64,000 nt of DNA from FEB-25 sp963726315 (lineage in GTDB: Bacteria; Chloroflexota; Anaerolineae; Anaerolineales; UBA4823), in contig CAVSBZ010000007.1 of NCBI GenBank assembly GCA_963726315.1, forward strand, positions 496,001-560,000, written 5' to 3'. This document shows, piece after piece, positions 35,955 through 44,343 of this stretch. The position numbers and the translations under genes were made by a program. The first letter of the stretch is position 1. Every line of letters begins with the position of its first letter. The notes under the pieces are model-generated. The model ran no database searches. It was not told the origin of the DNA and saw only the letters and a program-made list of their open reading frames with translations.

Positions 35955-37406
35955 TTATTGTTTCGTCAGCCAGGGTATATAGATGGAGCTGATCGCCGTC
36001 CATACCACAAAATCATGGCTGACCGGATCGGTTCCACCGCTGTTGGAAGCGGTTAGGGTAACGGTGTAAGTGTCAGCTTTCGCAAATCTGTGAGTCGGAT
36101 TAGGTAGTGTGCTGGTGAAAGTGTCCCCGAAGTCCCACACGAAACTTAACGGCTCAGTCCCCGTGCTAGTGTTGGTAAAGATGGCCGTCTCACCCAGGTC
36201 CAATGGTGAGTTGCTGGTAAATTCGGCCATGGGAAGTGAGATATTCTGGTAGATGTGCACATAATCCACTTCCATCGTCGCCGGCAGGAGCTCATCTGGG
36301 GGCAGCAGGTGGTCAACAAAACCACCTCCTACAGCTAAATTCATAATGATGTGCATCTCACCAGAATAATCGGGCGGGTTAATCGTTCCCGGTGGCGTGA
36401 GATATGTGCTGCGAAATTGCTCGATCCCATCGATATACCAGATGATCAATCCGGGTTGCCATTCAACTGCATAAGTATGAAAATCAGCCGAATAGTCGGG
36501 ACCGCTGTAATTACTGCCTACACGACCGCCGTATGACCAGTTGTTCAGCTTACTGCCCGGTAGTGGATAGACTCCCGAAAAATGATGATTCATGAAGATC
36601 GTGGTAGGTTCCTGGCCTTTGTATTCCATGATGTCTATCTCTGGTGGCCAAAAATATTCCACCTCCGGGTTCGGAATCGGTGGCAGCTGAGGGATCATCC
36701 AGAATGCAGGCCAGAAGCCTTGCCCATTTACCAGCTTGATACGCGCTTCAAAGTATCCATACAGTTGAGAGAACCGGTCGTGAGTGCTGACCATCCCTGA
36801 GAGATAAGGGAAGTTGGTACAGGTATAAGGCGCGTAGCTGCGGTCAGGTAAACCGTCGCCCGAACAGTCATTTATACTGGCTACCAGCTTCAAGACTCCA
36901 TCTTCAACTGACGGTGATTCATCCACGTACCACTCTTTTTCATCATTATTACTGCGATTGCAATAACTTGGCTCACCTGGTGGTGGCGGGTTGTCCACGA
37001 TGCAATAGGTGTCAAATCCGTATTCCGTCGCCCATTTTTCCGGATTTAGAGCATCCCCGTCGAATTCATCCGAAAATGTAAGTATCCAGTCCGTCGTATC
37101 ACCCGGAAGCCCTGAAAACGTTTCGTTGCCTATCGCTAATACCGCTCCAGGGATCAGATGCGAAGCCGACGTACTGGTCTTCAGGCTTACCTTTTTCGTC
37201 TCTGGGTAACGCGGATGACGGATGGCTGAAATGGTTTCTGTGCTCACAGGAACCCTGGCAGGTTCGCTGGATACCCTGCTACCAATGCCGTTCACCCCCA
37301 GTGCCGTCCTACCGATCTGGTTGGTGATCAACAAAGCTATAATTAGCGCGCAGAGGATCAAGCGTAGATACTTTGGATTTTTTTCCATTCGTATGTTCTT
37401 TACCAA
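35955..37406 (-). CDS. Secreted GH16 beta-glucanase with PKD domain
   Basis: A 483-residue protein. The N-terminal helix (LRLILCALIIALLITNQ) serves as signal peptide or anchor. The GH16 catalytic domain (about residues 85-380) begins LTFSDEFDGDALNPEKW and holds the catalytic motif EIDIMEYKG with both acidic residues of the E-x-D-x-x-E set, plus NGQGFWPAFWMIP and the exit strand MHIIMNLAVGGGF. It would cleave beta-1,3 or mixed-linkage glucans. A PKD domain follows (LSFVWDFGDTFTSTLPNPTH). The protein ends IYIPWLTKQ, resembling the ends of two other secreted proteins in this window. Single gene on the minus strand. Confidence 0.92.
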   Translation of the reverse strand: MVKNIRMEKNPKYLRLILCALIIALLITNQIGRTALGVNGIGSRVSSEPARVPVSTETISAIRHPRYPETKKVSLKTSTSASHLIPGAVLAIGNETFSGLPGDTTDWILTFSDEFDGDALNPEKWATEYGFDTYCIVDNPPPPGEPSYCNRSNNDEKEWYVDESPSVEDGVLKLVASINDCSGDGLPDRSYAPYTCTNFPYLSGMVSTHDRFSQLYGYFEARIKLVNGQGFWPAFWMIPQLPPIPNPEVEYFWPPEIDIMEYKGQEPTTIFMNHHFSGVYPLPGSKLNNWSYGGRVGSNYSGPDYSADFHTYAVEWQPGLIIWYIDGIEQFRSTYLTPPGTINPPDYSGEMHIIMNLAVGGGFVDHLLPPDELLPATMEVDYVHIYQNISLPMAEFTSNSPLDLGETAIFTNTSTGTEPLSFVWDFGDTFTSTLPNPTHRFAKADTYTVTLTASNSGGTDPVSHDFVVWTAISSIYIPWLTKQ

Positions 37407-37481
37407 CAGTCATCCGTCCGTGATGGACTGGTATGGATATAGGTTTGCGGAACAACTGGTAATAGAAGTAAAAGCTCCACA

Positions 37482-37905
37482 CTAAATAAACGGATTTTTT
37501 ATCATTACAGTGTGAATTGCGTGACCATCCTGCATATCTTCGGTATAGAGGAAGTCGCAGCTACCGCGAATTGCAGCAGCAAGGATGAGCGAGTCATAGA
37601 ATGAGTAGCCGGTCTCAGCCTGAAGATCCAGACCTGAACTCATAAAGAGCGAGATCAGGATAGACCTGGCACAAAGGGTTCATCACCAATCGTAAATACG
37701 ACTTGCTGTCTTCCAGCTTCATGGGGACGGTGAATTTTCTTGTCGCCACATTCAAAAATTCCTGGATCACCTGAGTGCTGATGATGCCAACACCTGTCCC
37801 TAATCCTTCTTGAATGAGCTCCATAGATTTTTTTTGTTTCACGGGTTGATCGCGATCAAATGAATAGATAAAAATATTTGTATCAATGAAGTATTTACCG
37901 TTCAT
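37482..37905 (-). pseudogene. PIN-domain (VapC-like) toxin, frameshifted
   Basis: From ATG 37905 the frame gives KYFIDTNIFIYSFDRDQ, QVIQEFLNVATRKF and SYLRLVMNPLCQVYPD, then leaves the family pattern and stops at 37615. Shifting +1 near 37651-37656 restores SLFMSSGLDLQAETGYSFYD, the helix SLILAAAIRG, and CDFLYTEDMQDG, ending at TAG 37482-37484. All four acidic PIN residues are present across the two frames. The span is 141 codons plus one base, so one surplus base explains the break. PIN toxins are RNases paired with an antitoxin; here the antitoxin gene overlaps the toxin start by 11 bases and is also frameshifted. Confidence 0.8.
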
Positions 37906-38117
37906 TCAATTCGTCCCTGTTAAATGACCTGCCGGGCTTGACATATTCGAAGCGCATCATAAAATCAAGGTATGCAGCCGCGGAGTGAGGGCGTTCGGCA
38001 TACTTCTCAAGCCATTCTCTAAATTCTTCATTCAAAGTGGTCCGGTCAGCAGCAGCGCGCTGCACGCGCTTTTTGGATTAAATCCTTATCGGCGCTGAAG
38101 GTGATATTTTTTAGCAT
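37895..38117 (-). pseudogene. Ribbon-helix-helix antitoxin, frameshifted
   Basis: From ATG 38117 the frame reads MLKNITFSADKDLIQKARAA and hits a stop after about 23 codons. A +1 shift in the GCG-rich stretch near 38055-38065 continues as AADRTTLNEEFREWLEKYAE and ends with SFNRDELNER and TAA at 37897-37895. The N-terminal strand NITFSAD and following helices fit a ribbon-helix-helix DNA-binding antitoxin. Length is 74 codons plus one base. It would repress its own promoter, where an inverted repeat is visible, and neutralise the PIN toxin. Confidence 0.75.
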
Positions 38118-38122
38118 TTCTG

Positions 38123-38128
38123 CCTCCT
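38123..38128 (-). promoter_or_regulatory. Shine-Dalgarno sequence of the antitoxin
   Basis: AGGAGG on the minus strand ends 5 bases before the antitoxin ATG at 38117. It fixes the start codon despite the early frame break. Confidence 0.8.
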
Positions 38129-38134
38129 CTTATC

Positions 38135-38176
38135 GTACACGATACATAGTGTACGCTGTATATCGTGTACTGTCAA
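38135..38176 (-). promoter_or_regulatory. Promoter and operator of the toxin-antitoxin pair
   Basis: On the minus strand TTGACA (38176-38171), a 17-base spacer and TACACT (38153-38148) form a near-consensus promoter. A 10-bp inverted repeat, GTACACGATA (38135-38144) and TATCGTGTAC (38161-38170), brackets the -10 box, with a third GTGTAC half-site at 38149-38154. This is a typical place for antitoxin autorepression. Confidence 0.75.
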
Positions 38177-38204
38177 GTATGGAAAAAATCAATAATTCCA
38201 AGGT

Positions 38205-40598
38205 TTATGGAGATTTCTCCACCTCCACCCACATCTGACTTCCATCTGTGGTGATCTCGATCCAGCCATTCTGATCGGTGCGCAGCAGGTTGTAGCCCTC
38301 CAGCGCTTCCAATGTCTCCGGTGAAGGCAGACCGGTATTATCGCCTGGTGAGACGCTCAGCACGGCGAGCTGAGGATGCAGAAATTCGATCAGCTCAGGT
38401 GGGTTGAGGGGAGCGTAGCCCGATTCAGGCAGCAGCATCGCAGAAACATTGCGCATAGCCGAGTTATGTTGGAGGGATTCCATCGCATCGAAATCCATCC
38501 CCATCGGCAGCAGCATGCGGAAATTCCCCCATTCCAACAGCAAGACGGCTCCCCGGGGTACGGTGGAGAGCACCCGCAGTGACGCACCTGAACCCAGATC
38601 CAGCATCTGGCCTGGCTCCATGATCGTGATTGGGATGGAAAGGTTGATCAGTTGAGTCTGCACATCTGCAGAAGCGCGAGTCCCGCCCATATTGCCTGCC
38701 CACAGCACATTTGAAGGAGTGAATCGCTCCAGGTTCCCCGCGACTGCTGAAAGGTCTTCATTGTCAATATCTGCTACCACCAGCCAATCCAGAGAATGAC
38801 CGAATAGCGGCAGCCGCCTGCCCAGGGCATCGGAAAGCGCTATTGTGCTGGTTCCGCCGTTGATCAGCGCATTTCGACCGGTCGGTGATCGAACGAGAAC
38901 GGCATCGCCTGTGCCAACGTCCAGCATGGTCACATGCAGGCGGTTATCTGGGGCATTGAATACAGCCTTCCACACCACAAAACTAAGCACGGCTAAAAGA
39001 GCGAGTGGGATTGCGGGTGATATACGTCGGGCTAACCCTGTAATTCTTGTCCGTGCAAAAGTGACAGTAAAGAGTAACCCAAAGAATAGGAGGACGAGCG
39101 GGAATGCCACCTGTCCGATAAGAATCGAGCCGTGCGGAAAAACTGCCAGCCATTCCACCACGCGGATCGTGTAAGCTGTAAATGGCCAGGTTACCCACGC
39201 CAGGAGCTGCCCAATGGGTTTGAAAACCATCCCGCTTAGCACAGATAACCCTCCCAACACCATCAGAGGAGGCTGGGCGGGCAGGATCAGCGGGTTAGCG
39301 ATGAACGCAGTCAGCGAGAACCGTTTGAAATAGTAGATCATCAGCGGTAGCGTGGTGATCTGGGCTGCCAGGGTGAGCAGGAAATATGCTCCCACCGGTC
39401 CAGCCAGCCGTTTGGCGGTTGTAGTCGTTGAATATCTTTCGGCAAGATGGGTGAACCATTCGCTGAACATCCCGGCGTATAGCATGATGCCTAATGTAGC
39501 CGCGAATGACAGCTGGAAGCTGACATCCCATAAAACCATTGGGGTGATCACTGCCATCACTGCCGCCACGATTGCCAGGCTGTTCAAGCCCACCTGGCGG
39601 CGGCCAAGCTGGTAGCCTAGCAGGGTGAGGATGCCCAGGATAGCTGCTCTTACAACTGCAGGGTTGGCTCCCACCAATAGTGTGTACAGGATGATCCCGA
39701 TTGCAGCGATCACTGCGCCTCGCCGCACACCAAGGATCCGGCTGAATACCAGGGTGAACATTGCAGCGATGATGGTGATGTTGAAGCCGGAGATGACAAT
39801 GATGTGGCTGGTTCCGGTGAGGCGGAAAGCTTCCATCACCTCTTGAGGGATTCCCGACTGTACCCCGAGAATGATACCTGCCAGTAAAGATGCTTCAGGG
39901 TCTGGATAGAGTGAGTAAACCACCTCGACCGCCCGTTGCCTGAAGGTATACAGTGCAGCAAAGAAAGGATTTCCCTGTCCATGTTGAAGCAGGCTCGAGG
40001 CAGGGTAAAACAGGATGCTGTAAATACCATGGTTCGCAAGGTAATCGCGATAAGAGAAATCCTCGTTTTCCGGCGGAGTCTCAATTTTTCCTTGCAATCG
40101 CACTTGATCGCCATATGAATAGGAAGCCCCTGCCGGCAGTCTGGTTAAGATCAAACCGTGGACAGGAATAAATTCGGCTGCTGCACCCTTGGCGGGTAGG
40201 AGTGCTAGTTGTTCCACCCGCAGGCGAAGGTTGGTGTATGTATCCCGCACGTCGGGAGGTTCCACGATGACCCCATCTAAGAGATATTCATTGGGTTGGT
40301 CATTGTAGTATGCAATGAACGAAGGATTGATCCTGGGTTGAGCCAACTGGTAGCGTAGTCCACTTAAACAAAAGAAAAAGACCAGCAACGGGATTAATCT
40401 CGGCGAGAGGAGTTTCAGGGATTGGGTGACTTGGGTGAAAGTTTCAGGAAGCCGGGAGCATATCCGGTTGAAGATGGGGGGTAATGCCAGGATTAGTGCC
40501 AGCATAGCAATGATGGAATATCCTGTGATGGTTAAAGGAAATCCGGGTGATGCCAATATGCCGAACAGAAACGCCAGGGATATCCAGAACAGGGGCAT
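38205..40598 (-). CDS. comEC: ComEC/Rec2 DNA-uptake channel with degenerate C-terminal beta-lactamase domain
   Basis: A 797-residue protein with three parts. N-terminal helices plus an OB-like DUF4131 domain (residues ~95-190) are followed by the competence domain with GIILGVQSGIPQEVMEAFRLTGTSH and VISGFNITIIAAMF, and a C-terminal metallo-beta-lactamase-like domain (~550-797) starting LHVTMLDVGTGDAVLV. ComEC forms the inner-membrane channel for single-stranded DNA. The C-terminal domain lacks the HxHxDH ligands (LVVADIDNEDL), so nuclease activity is doubtful here. No other com genes are nearby. It begins about 150 bases downstream of the TPR gene's stop on the same strand. Confidence 0.9.
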   Translation of the reverse strand: MPLFWISLAFLFGILASPGFPLTITGYSIIAMLALILALPPIFNRICSRLPETFTQVTQSLKLLSPRLIPLLVFFFCLSGLRYQLAQPRINPSFIAYYNDQPNEYLLDGVIVEPPDVRDTYTNLRLRVEQLALLPAKGAAAEFIPVHGLILTRLPAGASYSYGDQVRLQGKIETPPENEDFSYRDYLANHGIYSILFYPASSLLQHGQGNPFFAALYTFRQRAVEVVYSLYPDPEASLLAGIILGVQSGIPQEVMEAFRLTGTSHIIVISGFNITIIAAMFTLVFSRILGVRRGAVIAAIGIILYTLLVGANPAVVRAAILGILTLLGYQLGRRQVGLNSLAIVAAVMAVITPMVLWDVSFQLSFAATLGIMLYAGMFSEWFTHLAERYSTTTTAKRLAGPVGAYFLLTLAAQITTLPLMIYYFKRFSLTAFIANPLILPAQPPLMVLGGLSVLSGMVFKPIGQLLAWVTWPFTAYTIRVVEWLAVFPHGSILIGQVAFPLVLLFFGLLFTVTFARTRITGLARRISPAIPLALLAVLSFVVWKAVFNAPDNRLHVTMLDVGTGDAVLVRSPTGRNALINGGTSTIALSDALGRRLPLFGHSLDWLVVADIDNEDLSAVAGNLERFTPSNVLWAGNMGGTRASADVQTQLINLSIPITIMEPGQMLDLGSGASLRVLSTVPRGAVLLLEWGNFRMLLPMGMDFDAMESLQHNSAMRNVSAMLLPESGYAPLNPPELIEFLHPQLAVLSVSPGDNTGLPSPETLEALEGYNLLRTDQNGWIEITTDGSQMWVEVEKSP

Positions 40599-40750
40599 TT
40601 TTACGGGTTATCTGATTTACAATGCCGAGTGAATTTTATATATCCTGATTAGTGATCTCGAGCATTTGTGCCAATTCATTTCTGGAAAGAAGTAATTTAT
40701 TAAATTACTGTTAAAAAACGATTAAAGTCTGTACCGGAAACCTACAAGCT

Positions 40751-41440
40751 CTACTCGCCTCCTAGCTTTGTAATCCATTGCTGGGCAGATTGGCATAGGT
40801 CATAATTGCTCCCGCAAAGTTCTAAAGCCTTTTTAAAATCAGTGATTGCGCTCACTGAATCACCTTTATAGTTATATGCCTGTCCAAGATTGTAATAAAC
40901 CATCGCGGCATTAGCATTGTTCTGAACCGCCTGGTTCCAATCGTTGATCGCCTGATCCAGATCACCTTTGTTAGCATAAGCCGACCCACGGTTGTTATAT
41001 GCCTCTGCATAGTCAGGTCTTAGCTGGATCGCCTGATCGTAATAGCTGATCGCCCTATCCTGATAGCCCTGTTTTGCATATGTCAATCCAAGACTATAGT
41101 AAGCCTCAGCATAATTGGGGTCTATTTCTATCGCTTTATTAAAATTGATGATGGCCTGACCCTGATCACCTTTGTCTAAATACGCTGACCCACGGTTGCT
41201 GTAAGCTTCCGCAAAATTAGGATTGATTTGGATGGCATGATCGTAATTGCTTATTGCGTTATCCAGATCACCTTTACTGTAGTAATTCAATCCAGTTTTG
41301 TTGTAAGCTGCAGCCGAATCAAGGGTGAGGCGCTCCGATCTGTTGTGGACGAGCAGGACAACGACTGCTATAACGGCTATCACCACGACAGCGGTGATTG
41401 TGCTGATAATAGTCTTATTTCGTTTAGAACGGGTATGCAT
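40751..41440 (-). CDS. Membrane-anchored TPR protein
   Basis: A 229-residue protein. The N-terminal basic segment and one membrane helix (IISTITAVVVIAVIAVVVLL) are followed by about five tetratricopeptide repeats with the pattern YYSKGDLDNAISNYDHAIQI, NPNFAEAYSNRGSAYLDKGD and so on, each 34 residues. The repeats are close to identical at DNA level (102-base period), suggesting recent internal duplication. TPRs bind protein partners; the partner is unknown. The domain would face outside the cytoplasm. It lies upstream of comEC with an AT-rich spacer of about 150 bases. Confidence 0.85.
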   Translation of the reverse strand: MHTRSKRNKTIISTITAVVVIAVIAVVVLLVHNRSERLTLDSAAAYNKTGLNYYSKGDLDNAISNYDHAIQINPNFAEAYSNRGSAYLDKGDQGQAIINFNKAIEIDPNYAEAYYSLGLTYAKQGYQDRAISYYDQAIQLRPDYAEAYNNRGSAYANKGDLDQAINDWNQAVQNNANAAMVYYNLGQAYNYKGDSVSAITDFKKALELCGSNYDLCQSAQQWITKLGGE

Positions 41441-41549
41441 CTCTTTTATTATTCTCCAAATATATATTAATCCTGTTTACGTGATCATCATCTATTGAAA
41501 AGCAATTAGATTGATAATACAAATGGATTCTATTACGATTAAATGCTTG

Positions 41550-41906
41550 CTACGAATCCTCCATCTCCAGGTGGAAGCGGTGTAAAAAGCGGTGGTAAAG
41601 CGGGGCGAAGATCACACCTACCACAACCAGGAAAATAATCCCTGAGTACAGTGCATAGAAGGATGCGAACAGCTTGCCGCCGTATGTGTGGAGCTCATTC
41701 ACAGGTCCCATACCTCCCAGGAGCATGGCTGCATTGACCAGTGAATCGATCCAGGTGAGATTTTCCAGCACGTGGTAGCCCAGCATGCCTAAAAATAATG
41801 AAACGGCAATAATAAGGAATGCAATCAATAAATAAATCAACTGGCGGAAGAGGAATTCACTTGGCGAGAGCAATGGCTGTTTACGGTGCTCGAACATGGG
41901 GTGCAC
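41550..41906 (-). CDS. Small pore-loop-like membrane protein (ion-channel fold, no K+ filter)
   Basis: A 118-residue protein with a basic N-terminus, helix 1 (QLIYLLIAFLIIAVSLFLGM), a re-entrant-like stretch WIDSLVNAAMLLGGMGPVN, and helix 2 (GGKLFASFYALYSGIIFLVVVGVIF), then HRFLHRFHLE. The layout WIDSL-x(n)-filter-GKLFASFYALYSGIIF resembles two-helix potassium channels, but GGMGPV stands where TVGYGD would be. I know of similar short proteins in other bacteria that are annotated only as hypothetical. Function unknown. ATG 41906 is used. Confidence 0.65.
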   Translation of the reverse strand: MHPMFEHRKQPLLSPSEFLFRQLIYLLIAFLIIAVSLFLGMLGYHVLENLTWIDSLVNAAMLLGGMGPVNELHTYGGKLFASFYALYSGIIFLVVVGVIFAPLYHRFLHRFHLEMEDS

Positions 41907-42073
41907 CTCCAGATGGTAAGGATAAGAGGATTGACTGAAAGAAGTATAGCACAGGAAAATAATTGGGATTTATGATTTAATCTGCGGGTACCAGTGGGCT
42001 AATCATAACCGAAGGGATAATCCGTGACAAAGAGTATAAAACATGCCATAATGAAGGTGCCAGTTAATAGTTA

Positions 42074-42712
42074 ATGGAAAAGGTGGGAGGGCAGATGGAT
42101 AGACAATCCTGGTTGGGCAGGCAATTGCGGGCTGGAATTCGCTGGATTGAATCCTTGATCCGGAAAAGCGAACACTCTTATGAATACAGCGATGATCCAG
42201 ATTGTGTCTTGCGCATTCAGCTGTTGCCATCACCCCATCAGGAGAACATTGGGGGAAAGGTAATTTTGAAAGCTGATCCCGTGTTGGCGATCCACGCGTG
42301 GAATGAGCGCATGCCCGCCATCCCCGCAGGCGGAGCCGACCTGAAATGGGCACTTCATCTACGAAGGCAGGTGCTGAATTCCTTCAAGATTTTAGCCAGG
42401 GTGATGAAAAACGATGACATCTATACACCGGTCCGTGCGATATATGGTGCCTCTGCCTTGTTCTCATCCACCAACCATACCGGTGGTACGCGTATGATGC
42501 AGAGTTTTGGATTTACCGTCGTACCTTACCACAGCCCCTTGGGTAAGTTCGGCGACTTCTGCGAAAATCTGTTCTCCTGGTGGCTGATGTACGCTTATAA
42601 CACCGCCAGTATGGACAGCCGTAAGTTATGGCAGCTGGAGCGGACTGAAATCTGGATGGATCGCAATGAATTCATCCTGCGTTATGGTCAGCAGGTTCCA
42701 CCCGAACAATAA
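42074..42712 (+). CDS. Conserved hypothetical protein, possible YkoP-like domain
   Basis: A 212-residue soluble protein. The segment KVILKADPVLAIHAWNERMP, followed by SFKILARVMKND and YGASALFSSTNHTGG, resembles the YkoP-like domain found alone or fused to polysaccharide deacetylases, but I am not certain. It has no signal peptide or membrane helix apart from a hydrophobic patch near the end (ENLFSWWLMYAYNTA). ATG 42074 is used; an internal ATG at 42095 is an alternative. It stands alone, followed by the octamer repeat array. Confidence 0.5.
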   Translation: MEKVGGQMDRQSWLGRQLRAGIRWIESLIRKSEHSYEYSDDPDCVLRIQLLPSPHQENIGGKVILKADPVLAIHAWNERMPAIPAGGADLKWALHLRRQVLNSFKILARVMKNDDIYTPVRAIYGASALFSSTNHTGGTRMMQSFGFTVVPYHSPLGKFGDFCENLFSWWLMYAYNTASMDSRKLWQLERTEIWMDRNEFILRYGQQVPPEQ

Positions 42713-42775
42713 AACGCATGAATTTTTATAACCCCATATTCTTATAAAGCAAATGTCCATTCGAATTTTATTGCT

Positions 42776-42880
42776 GTATTACCCTATTACCTTATTACCT
42801 GATTCCCATATTACCTAATTGCCTAGTTGCCTGATTACTACACATCGAGTGCCCTTCTCGATGCCGATTACCTGATTACA
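42776..42880. repeat. Degenerate octanucleotide tandem array with internal hairpin
   Basis: Eight consecutive 8-base units, consensus TGATTACC, run from 42776 to 42839 without a break in period. A hairpin CATCGAG-TGCCCTT-CTCGATG (42843-42863) follows, then two more units (42865-42880). The array fills the gap between two convergent genes and contains no reading frame of note. Confidence 0.8.
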
Positions 42881-42911
42881 TACATTTATGATGTAGCTGA
42901 TACGAACATAA

Positions 42912-43709
42912 TCATGTCAGCCTGGCTTGTATGAAGCGGAACGTCAGGTAGCCTGTGCCGAGTGAAAGTAAGATTGCTAGCGTGGTACCCAGGATGAGAC
43001 CCACACTTGGGTATAGGTAGCGAACCATGATCTCATACCAAGGGACGTTGATCAGACCGCTGACCAGCAAACTTTTTCCAACAGGCTGAGAATAAGCCGC
43101 GCCGCCGACGTGGTAGGTAATAACTAGAGTTGAGAGGAACATGGCTGGAAAGGATCCAAATATACCTCCCAGGAGCGGGCCTCCAATCTTACCCATCAAG
43201 ACCGCAAAGGAGATTACCGCTCCGCCAAATAATGCTCGCCAAACAAGCTGAGAACGTGGATAAGTGTATTCCTGCCTGCCCCGTGAGGTGATTTTCATCC
43301 ATTTCTCGACCACGATGAAGCAAAAGGTAAAAAGGATCAGCCAACCAAGGACGGAGATCAAAAAACTCTGCAGGCTGAGTAGATACAGCAGCCCTGCGAG
43401 GATGAACCATACCAGGAGAGAGCCCGGTATTGCCACCTTGAGACCGCCTGTGCTGAGCAGCATGAACGTGATGATGAAAAGCCCGTTCAGACCCTGCGCC
43501 AGCGGCATGACCGTGGTAGCCTGGGCAGCTACCGTTGGTGACTGGGTGTAACCGATGAAAAGTAGGGCGATTACCACCGTGGAAGGCAAACCGCCAATCA
43601 GCCCTCCGACCTTGCTTCCAAAACGCTCGGCAATAAACGTGGTCAGGGTCACCCACAGGCTGCCAATGAAAAACCCCAGGGCAAGTTTGAGCCAGAACGA
43701 GCTGTCCAT
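42912..43709 (-). CDS. DUF3147/GlpM-like integral membrane protein
   Basis: A 265-residue protein with about eight membrane helices arranged as two similar halves: GFFIGSLWVTLTTFIAERFG-SKVGGLIGGLPSTVV in the first and ALFGGAVISFAVLMGKIGGP-LLGGIFGSFPAMFLS in the second. GGL(I/F)G-x-P in both halves suggests an internal duplication of the short GlpM/DUF3147 unit. It has no catalytic motif that I recognise and may be a transporter. It starts 16 bases after the stop of the methyltransferase-like gene, so it is the third gene of a small minus-strand operon. Confidence 0.7.
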   Translation of the reverse strand: MDSSFWLKLALGFFIGSLWVTLTTFIAERFGSKVGGLIGGLPSTVVIALLFIGYTQSPTVAAQATTVMPLAQGLNGLFIITFMLLSTGGLKVAIPGSLLVWFILAGLLYLLSLQSFLISVLGWLILFTFCFIVVEKWMKITSRGRQEYTYPRSQLVWRALFGGAVISFAVLMGKIGGPLLGGIFGSFPAMFLSTLVITYHVGGAAYSQPVGKSLLVSGLINVPWYEIMVRYLYPSVGLILGTTLAILLSLGTGYLTFRFIQARLT

Positions 43710-43725
43710 AAATTAGTTAATCGAC

Positions 43726-44343
43726 TCAGGTTTTTTGACTGGGGTTGAAAAACCGCAAGCCCGGGATCAGCATAGGGGTCTTCCGGCGATAATCAGCATA
43801 GGTATCCCCGAACTGGTTCAGCAGCTTGCGTTCCTCAAAAGTGGCGCCGATTAAGATATAAGCGGTGAGGCCGATATTCAGCGCCAGCAGATTCCACGTC
43901 ATGATGGGAAGCAGCCAGATAAAAACCAGCCCGGCTGTGTAAAGCGGGTGTCGCACGTAGCGGTACAACCCATCCGTGACCAGACGGGGAGGAGAGGTAT
44001 CTTCCAGCAGGACTGCCTGGCGTAGACCGAGGAAAGAGGTAATCCCTGTTTGGCGCAAGCCGGCAACCAGGGCGATGACTGCCAACGCCTGGATGGTCAG
44101 GGTCAGGATCACCCATGGCAAGGGGATGATGTAAATCTCCTTATCGATCATCAAGACTGGCATCAGCAGGATCGGTAGTAATGTGATGACCGCGATGAAG
44201 TTATACGCCAGGCGGAACCATCGATCAGTAGTCGGACCGGCTTGCTTACGAGTTTGATATCTGATTGTCGGCGATGCCAGCAGAGAATGAAACAGTCCGT
44301 AGGCCAGAACTGCCAGCAGGATCATCCAGAAGGAGAGCGTCAT
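43726..44343 (-). CDS. Isoprenylcysteine carboxylmethyltransferase-family membrane protein
   Basis: A 205-residue membrane protein of five to six helices. The C-terminal block TDGLYRYVRHPLYTAGLVF and FEERKLLNQFGDTYADYRRK is the SAM-binding signature of the ICMT/NnrU/PEMT group. Bacterial members methylate unknown, usually lipophilic, substrates. Its ATG overlaps the TGA of the epimerase gene (ATGA), so the two are translationally coupled, which hints that the substrate may relate to a glycolipid (inference). Confidence 0.75.
   Translation of the reverse strand: MTLSFWMILLAVLAYGLFHSLLASPTIRYQTRKQAGPTTDRWFRLAYNFIAVITLLPILLMPVLMIDKEIYIIPLPWVILTLTIQALAVIALVAGLRQTGITSFLGLRQAVLLEDTSPPRLVTDGLYRYVRHPLYTAGLVFIWLLPIMTWNLLALNIGLTAYILIGATFEERKLLNQFGDTYADYRRKTPMLIPGLRFFNPSQKT

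Noticed and set aside
42776..42880. Octamer array as a CRISPR
   Set aside because: Units are 8 bases, degenerate and contiguous, with no spacers; no cas genes in the window.
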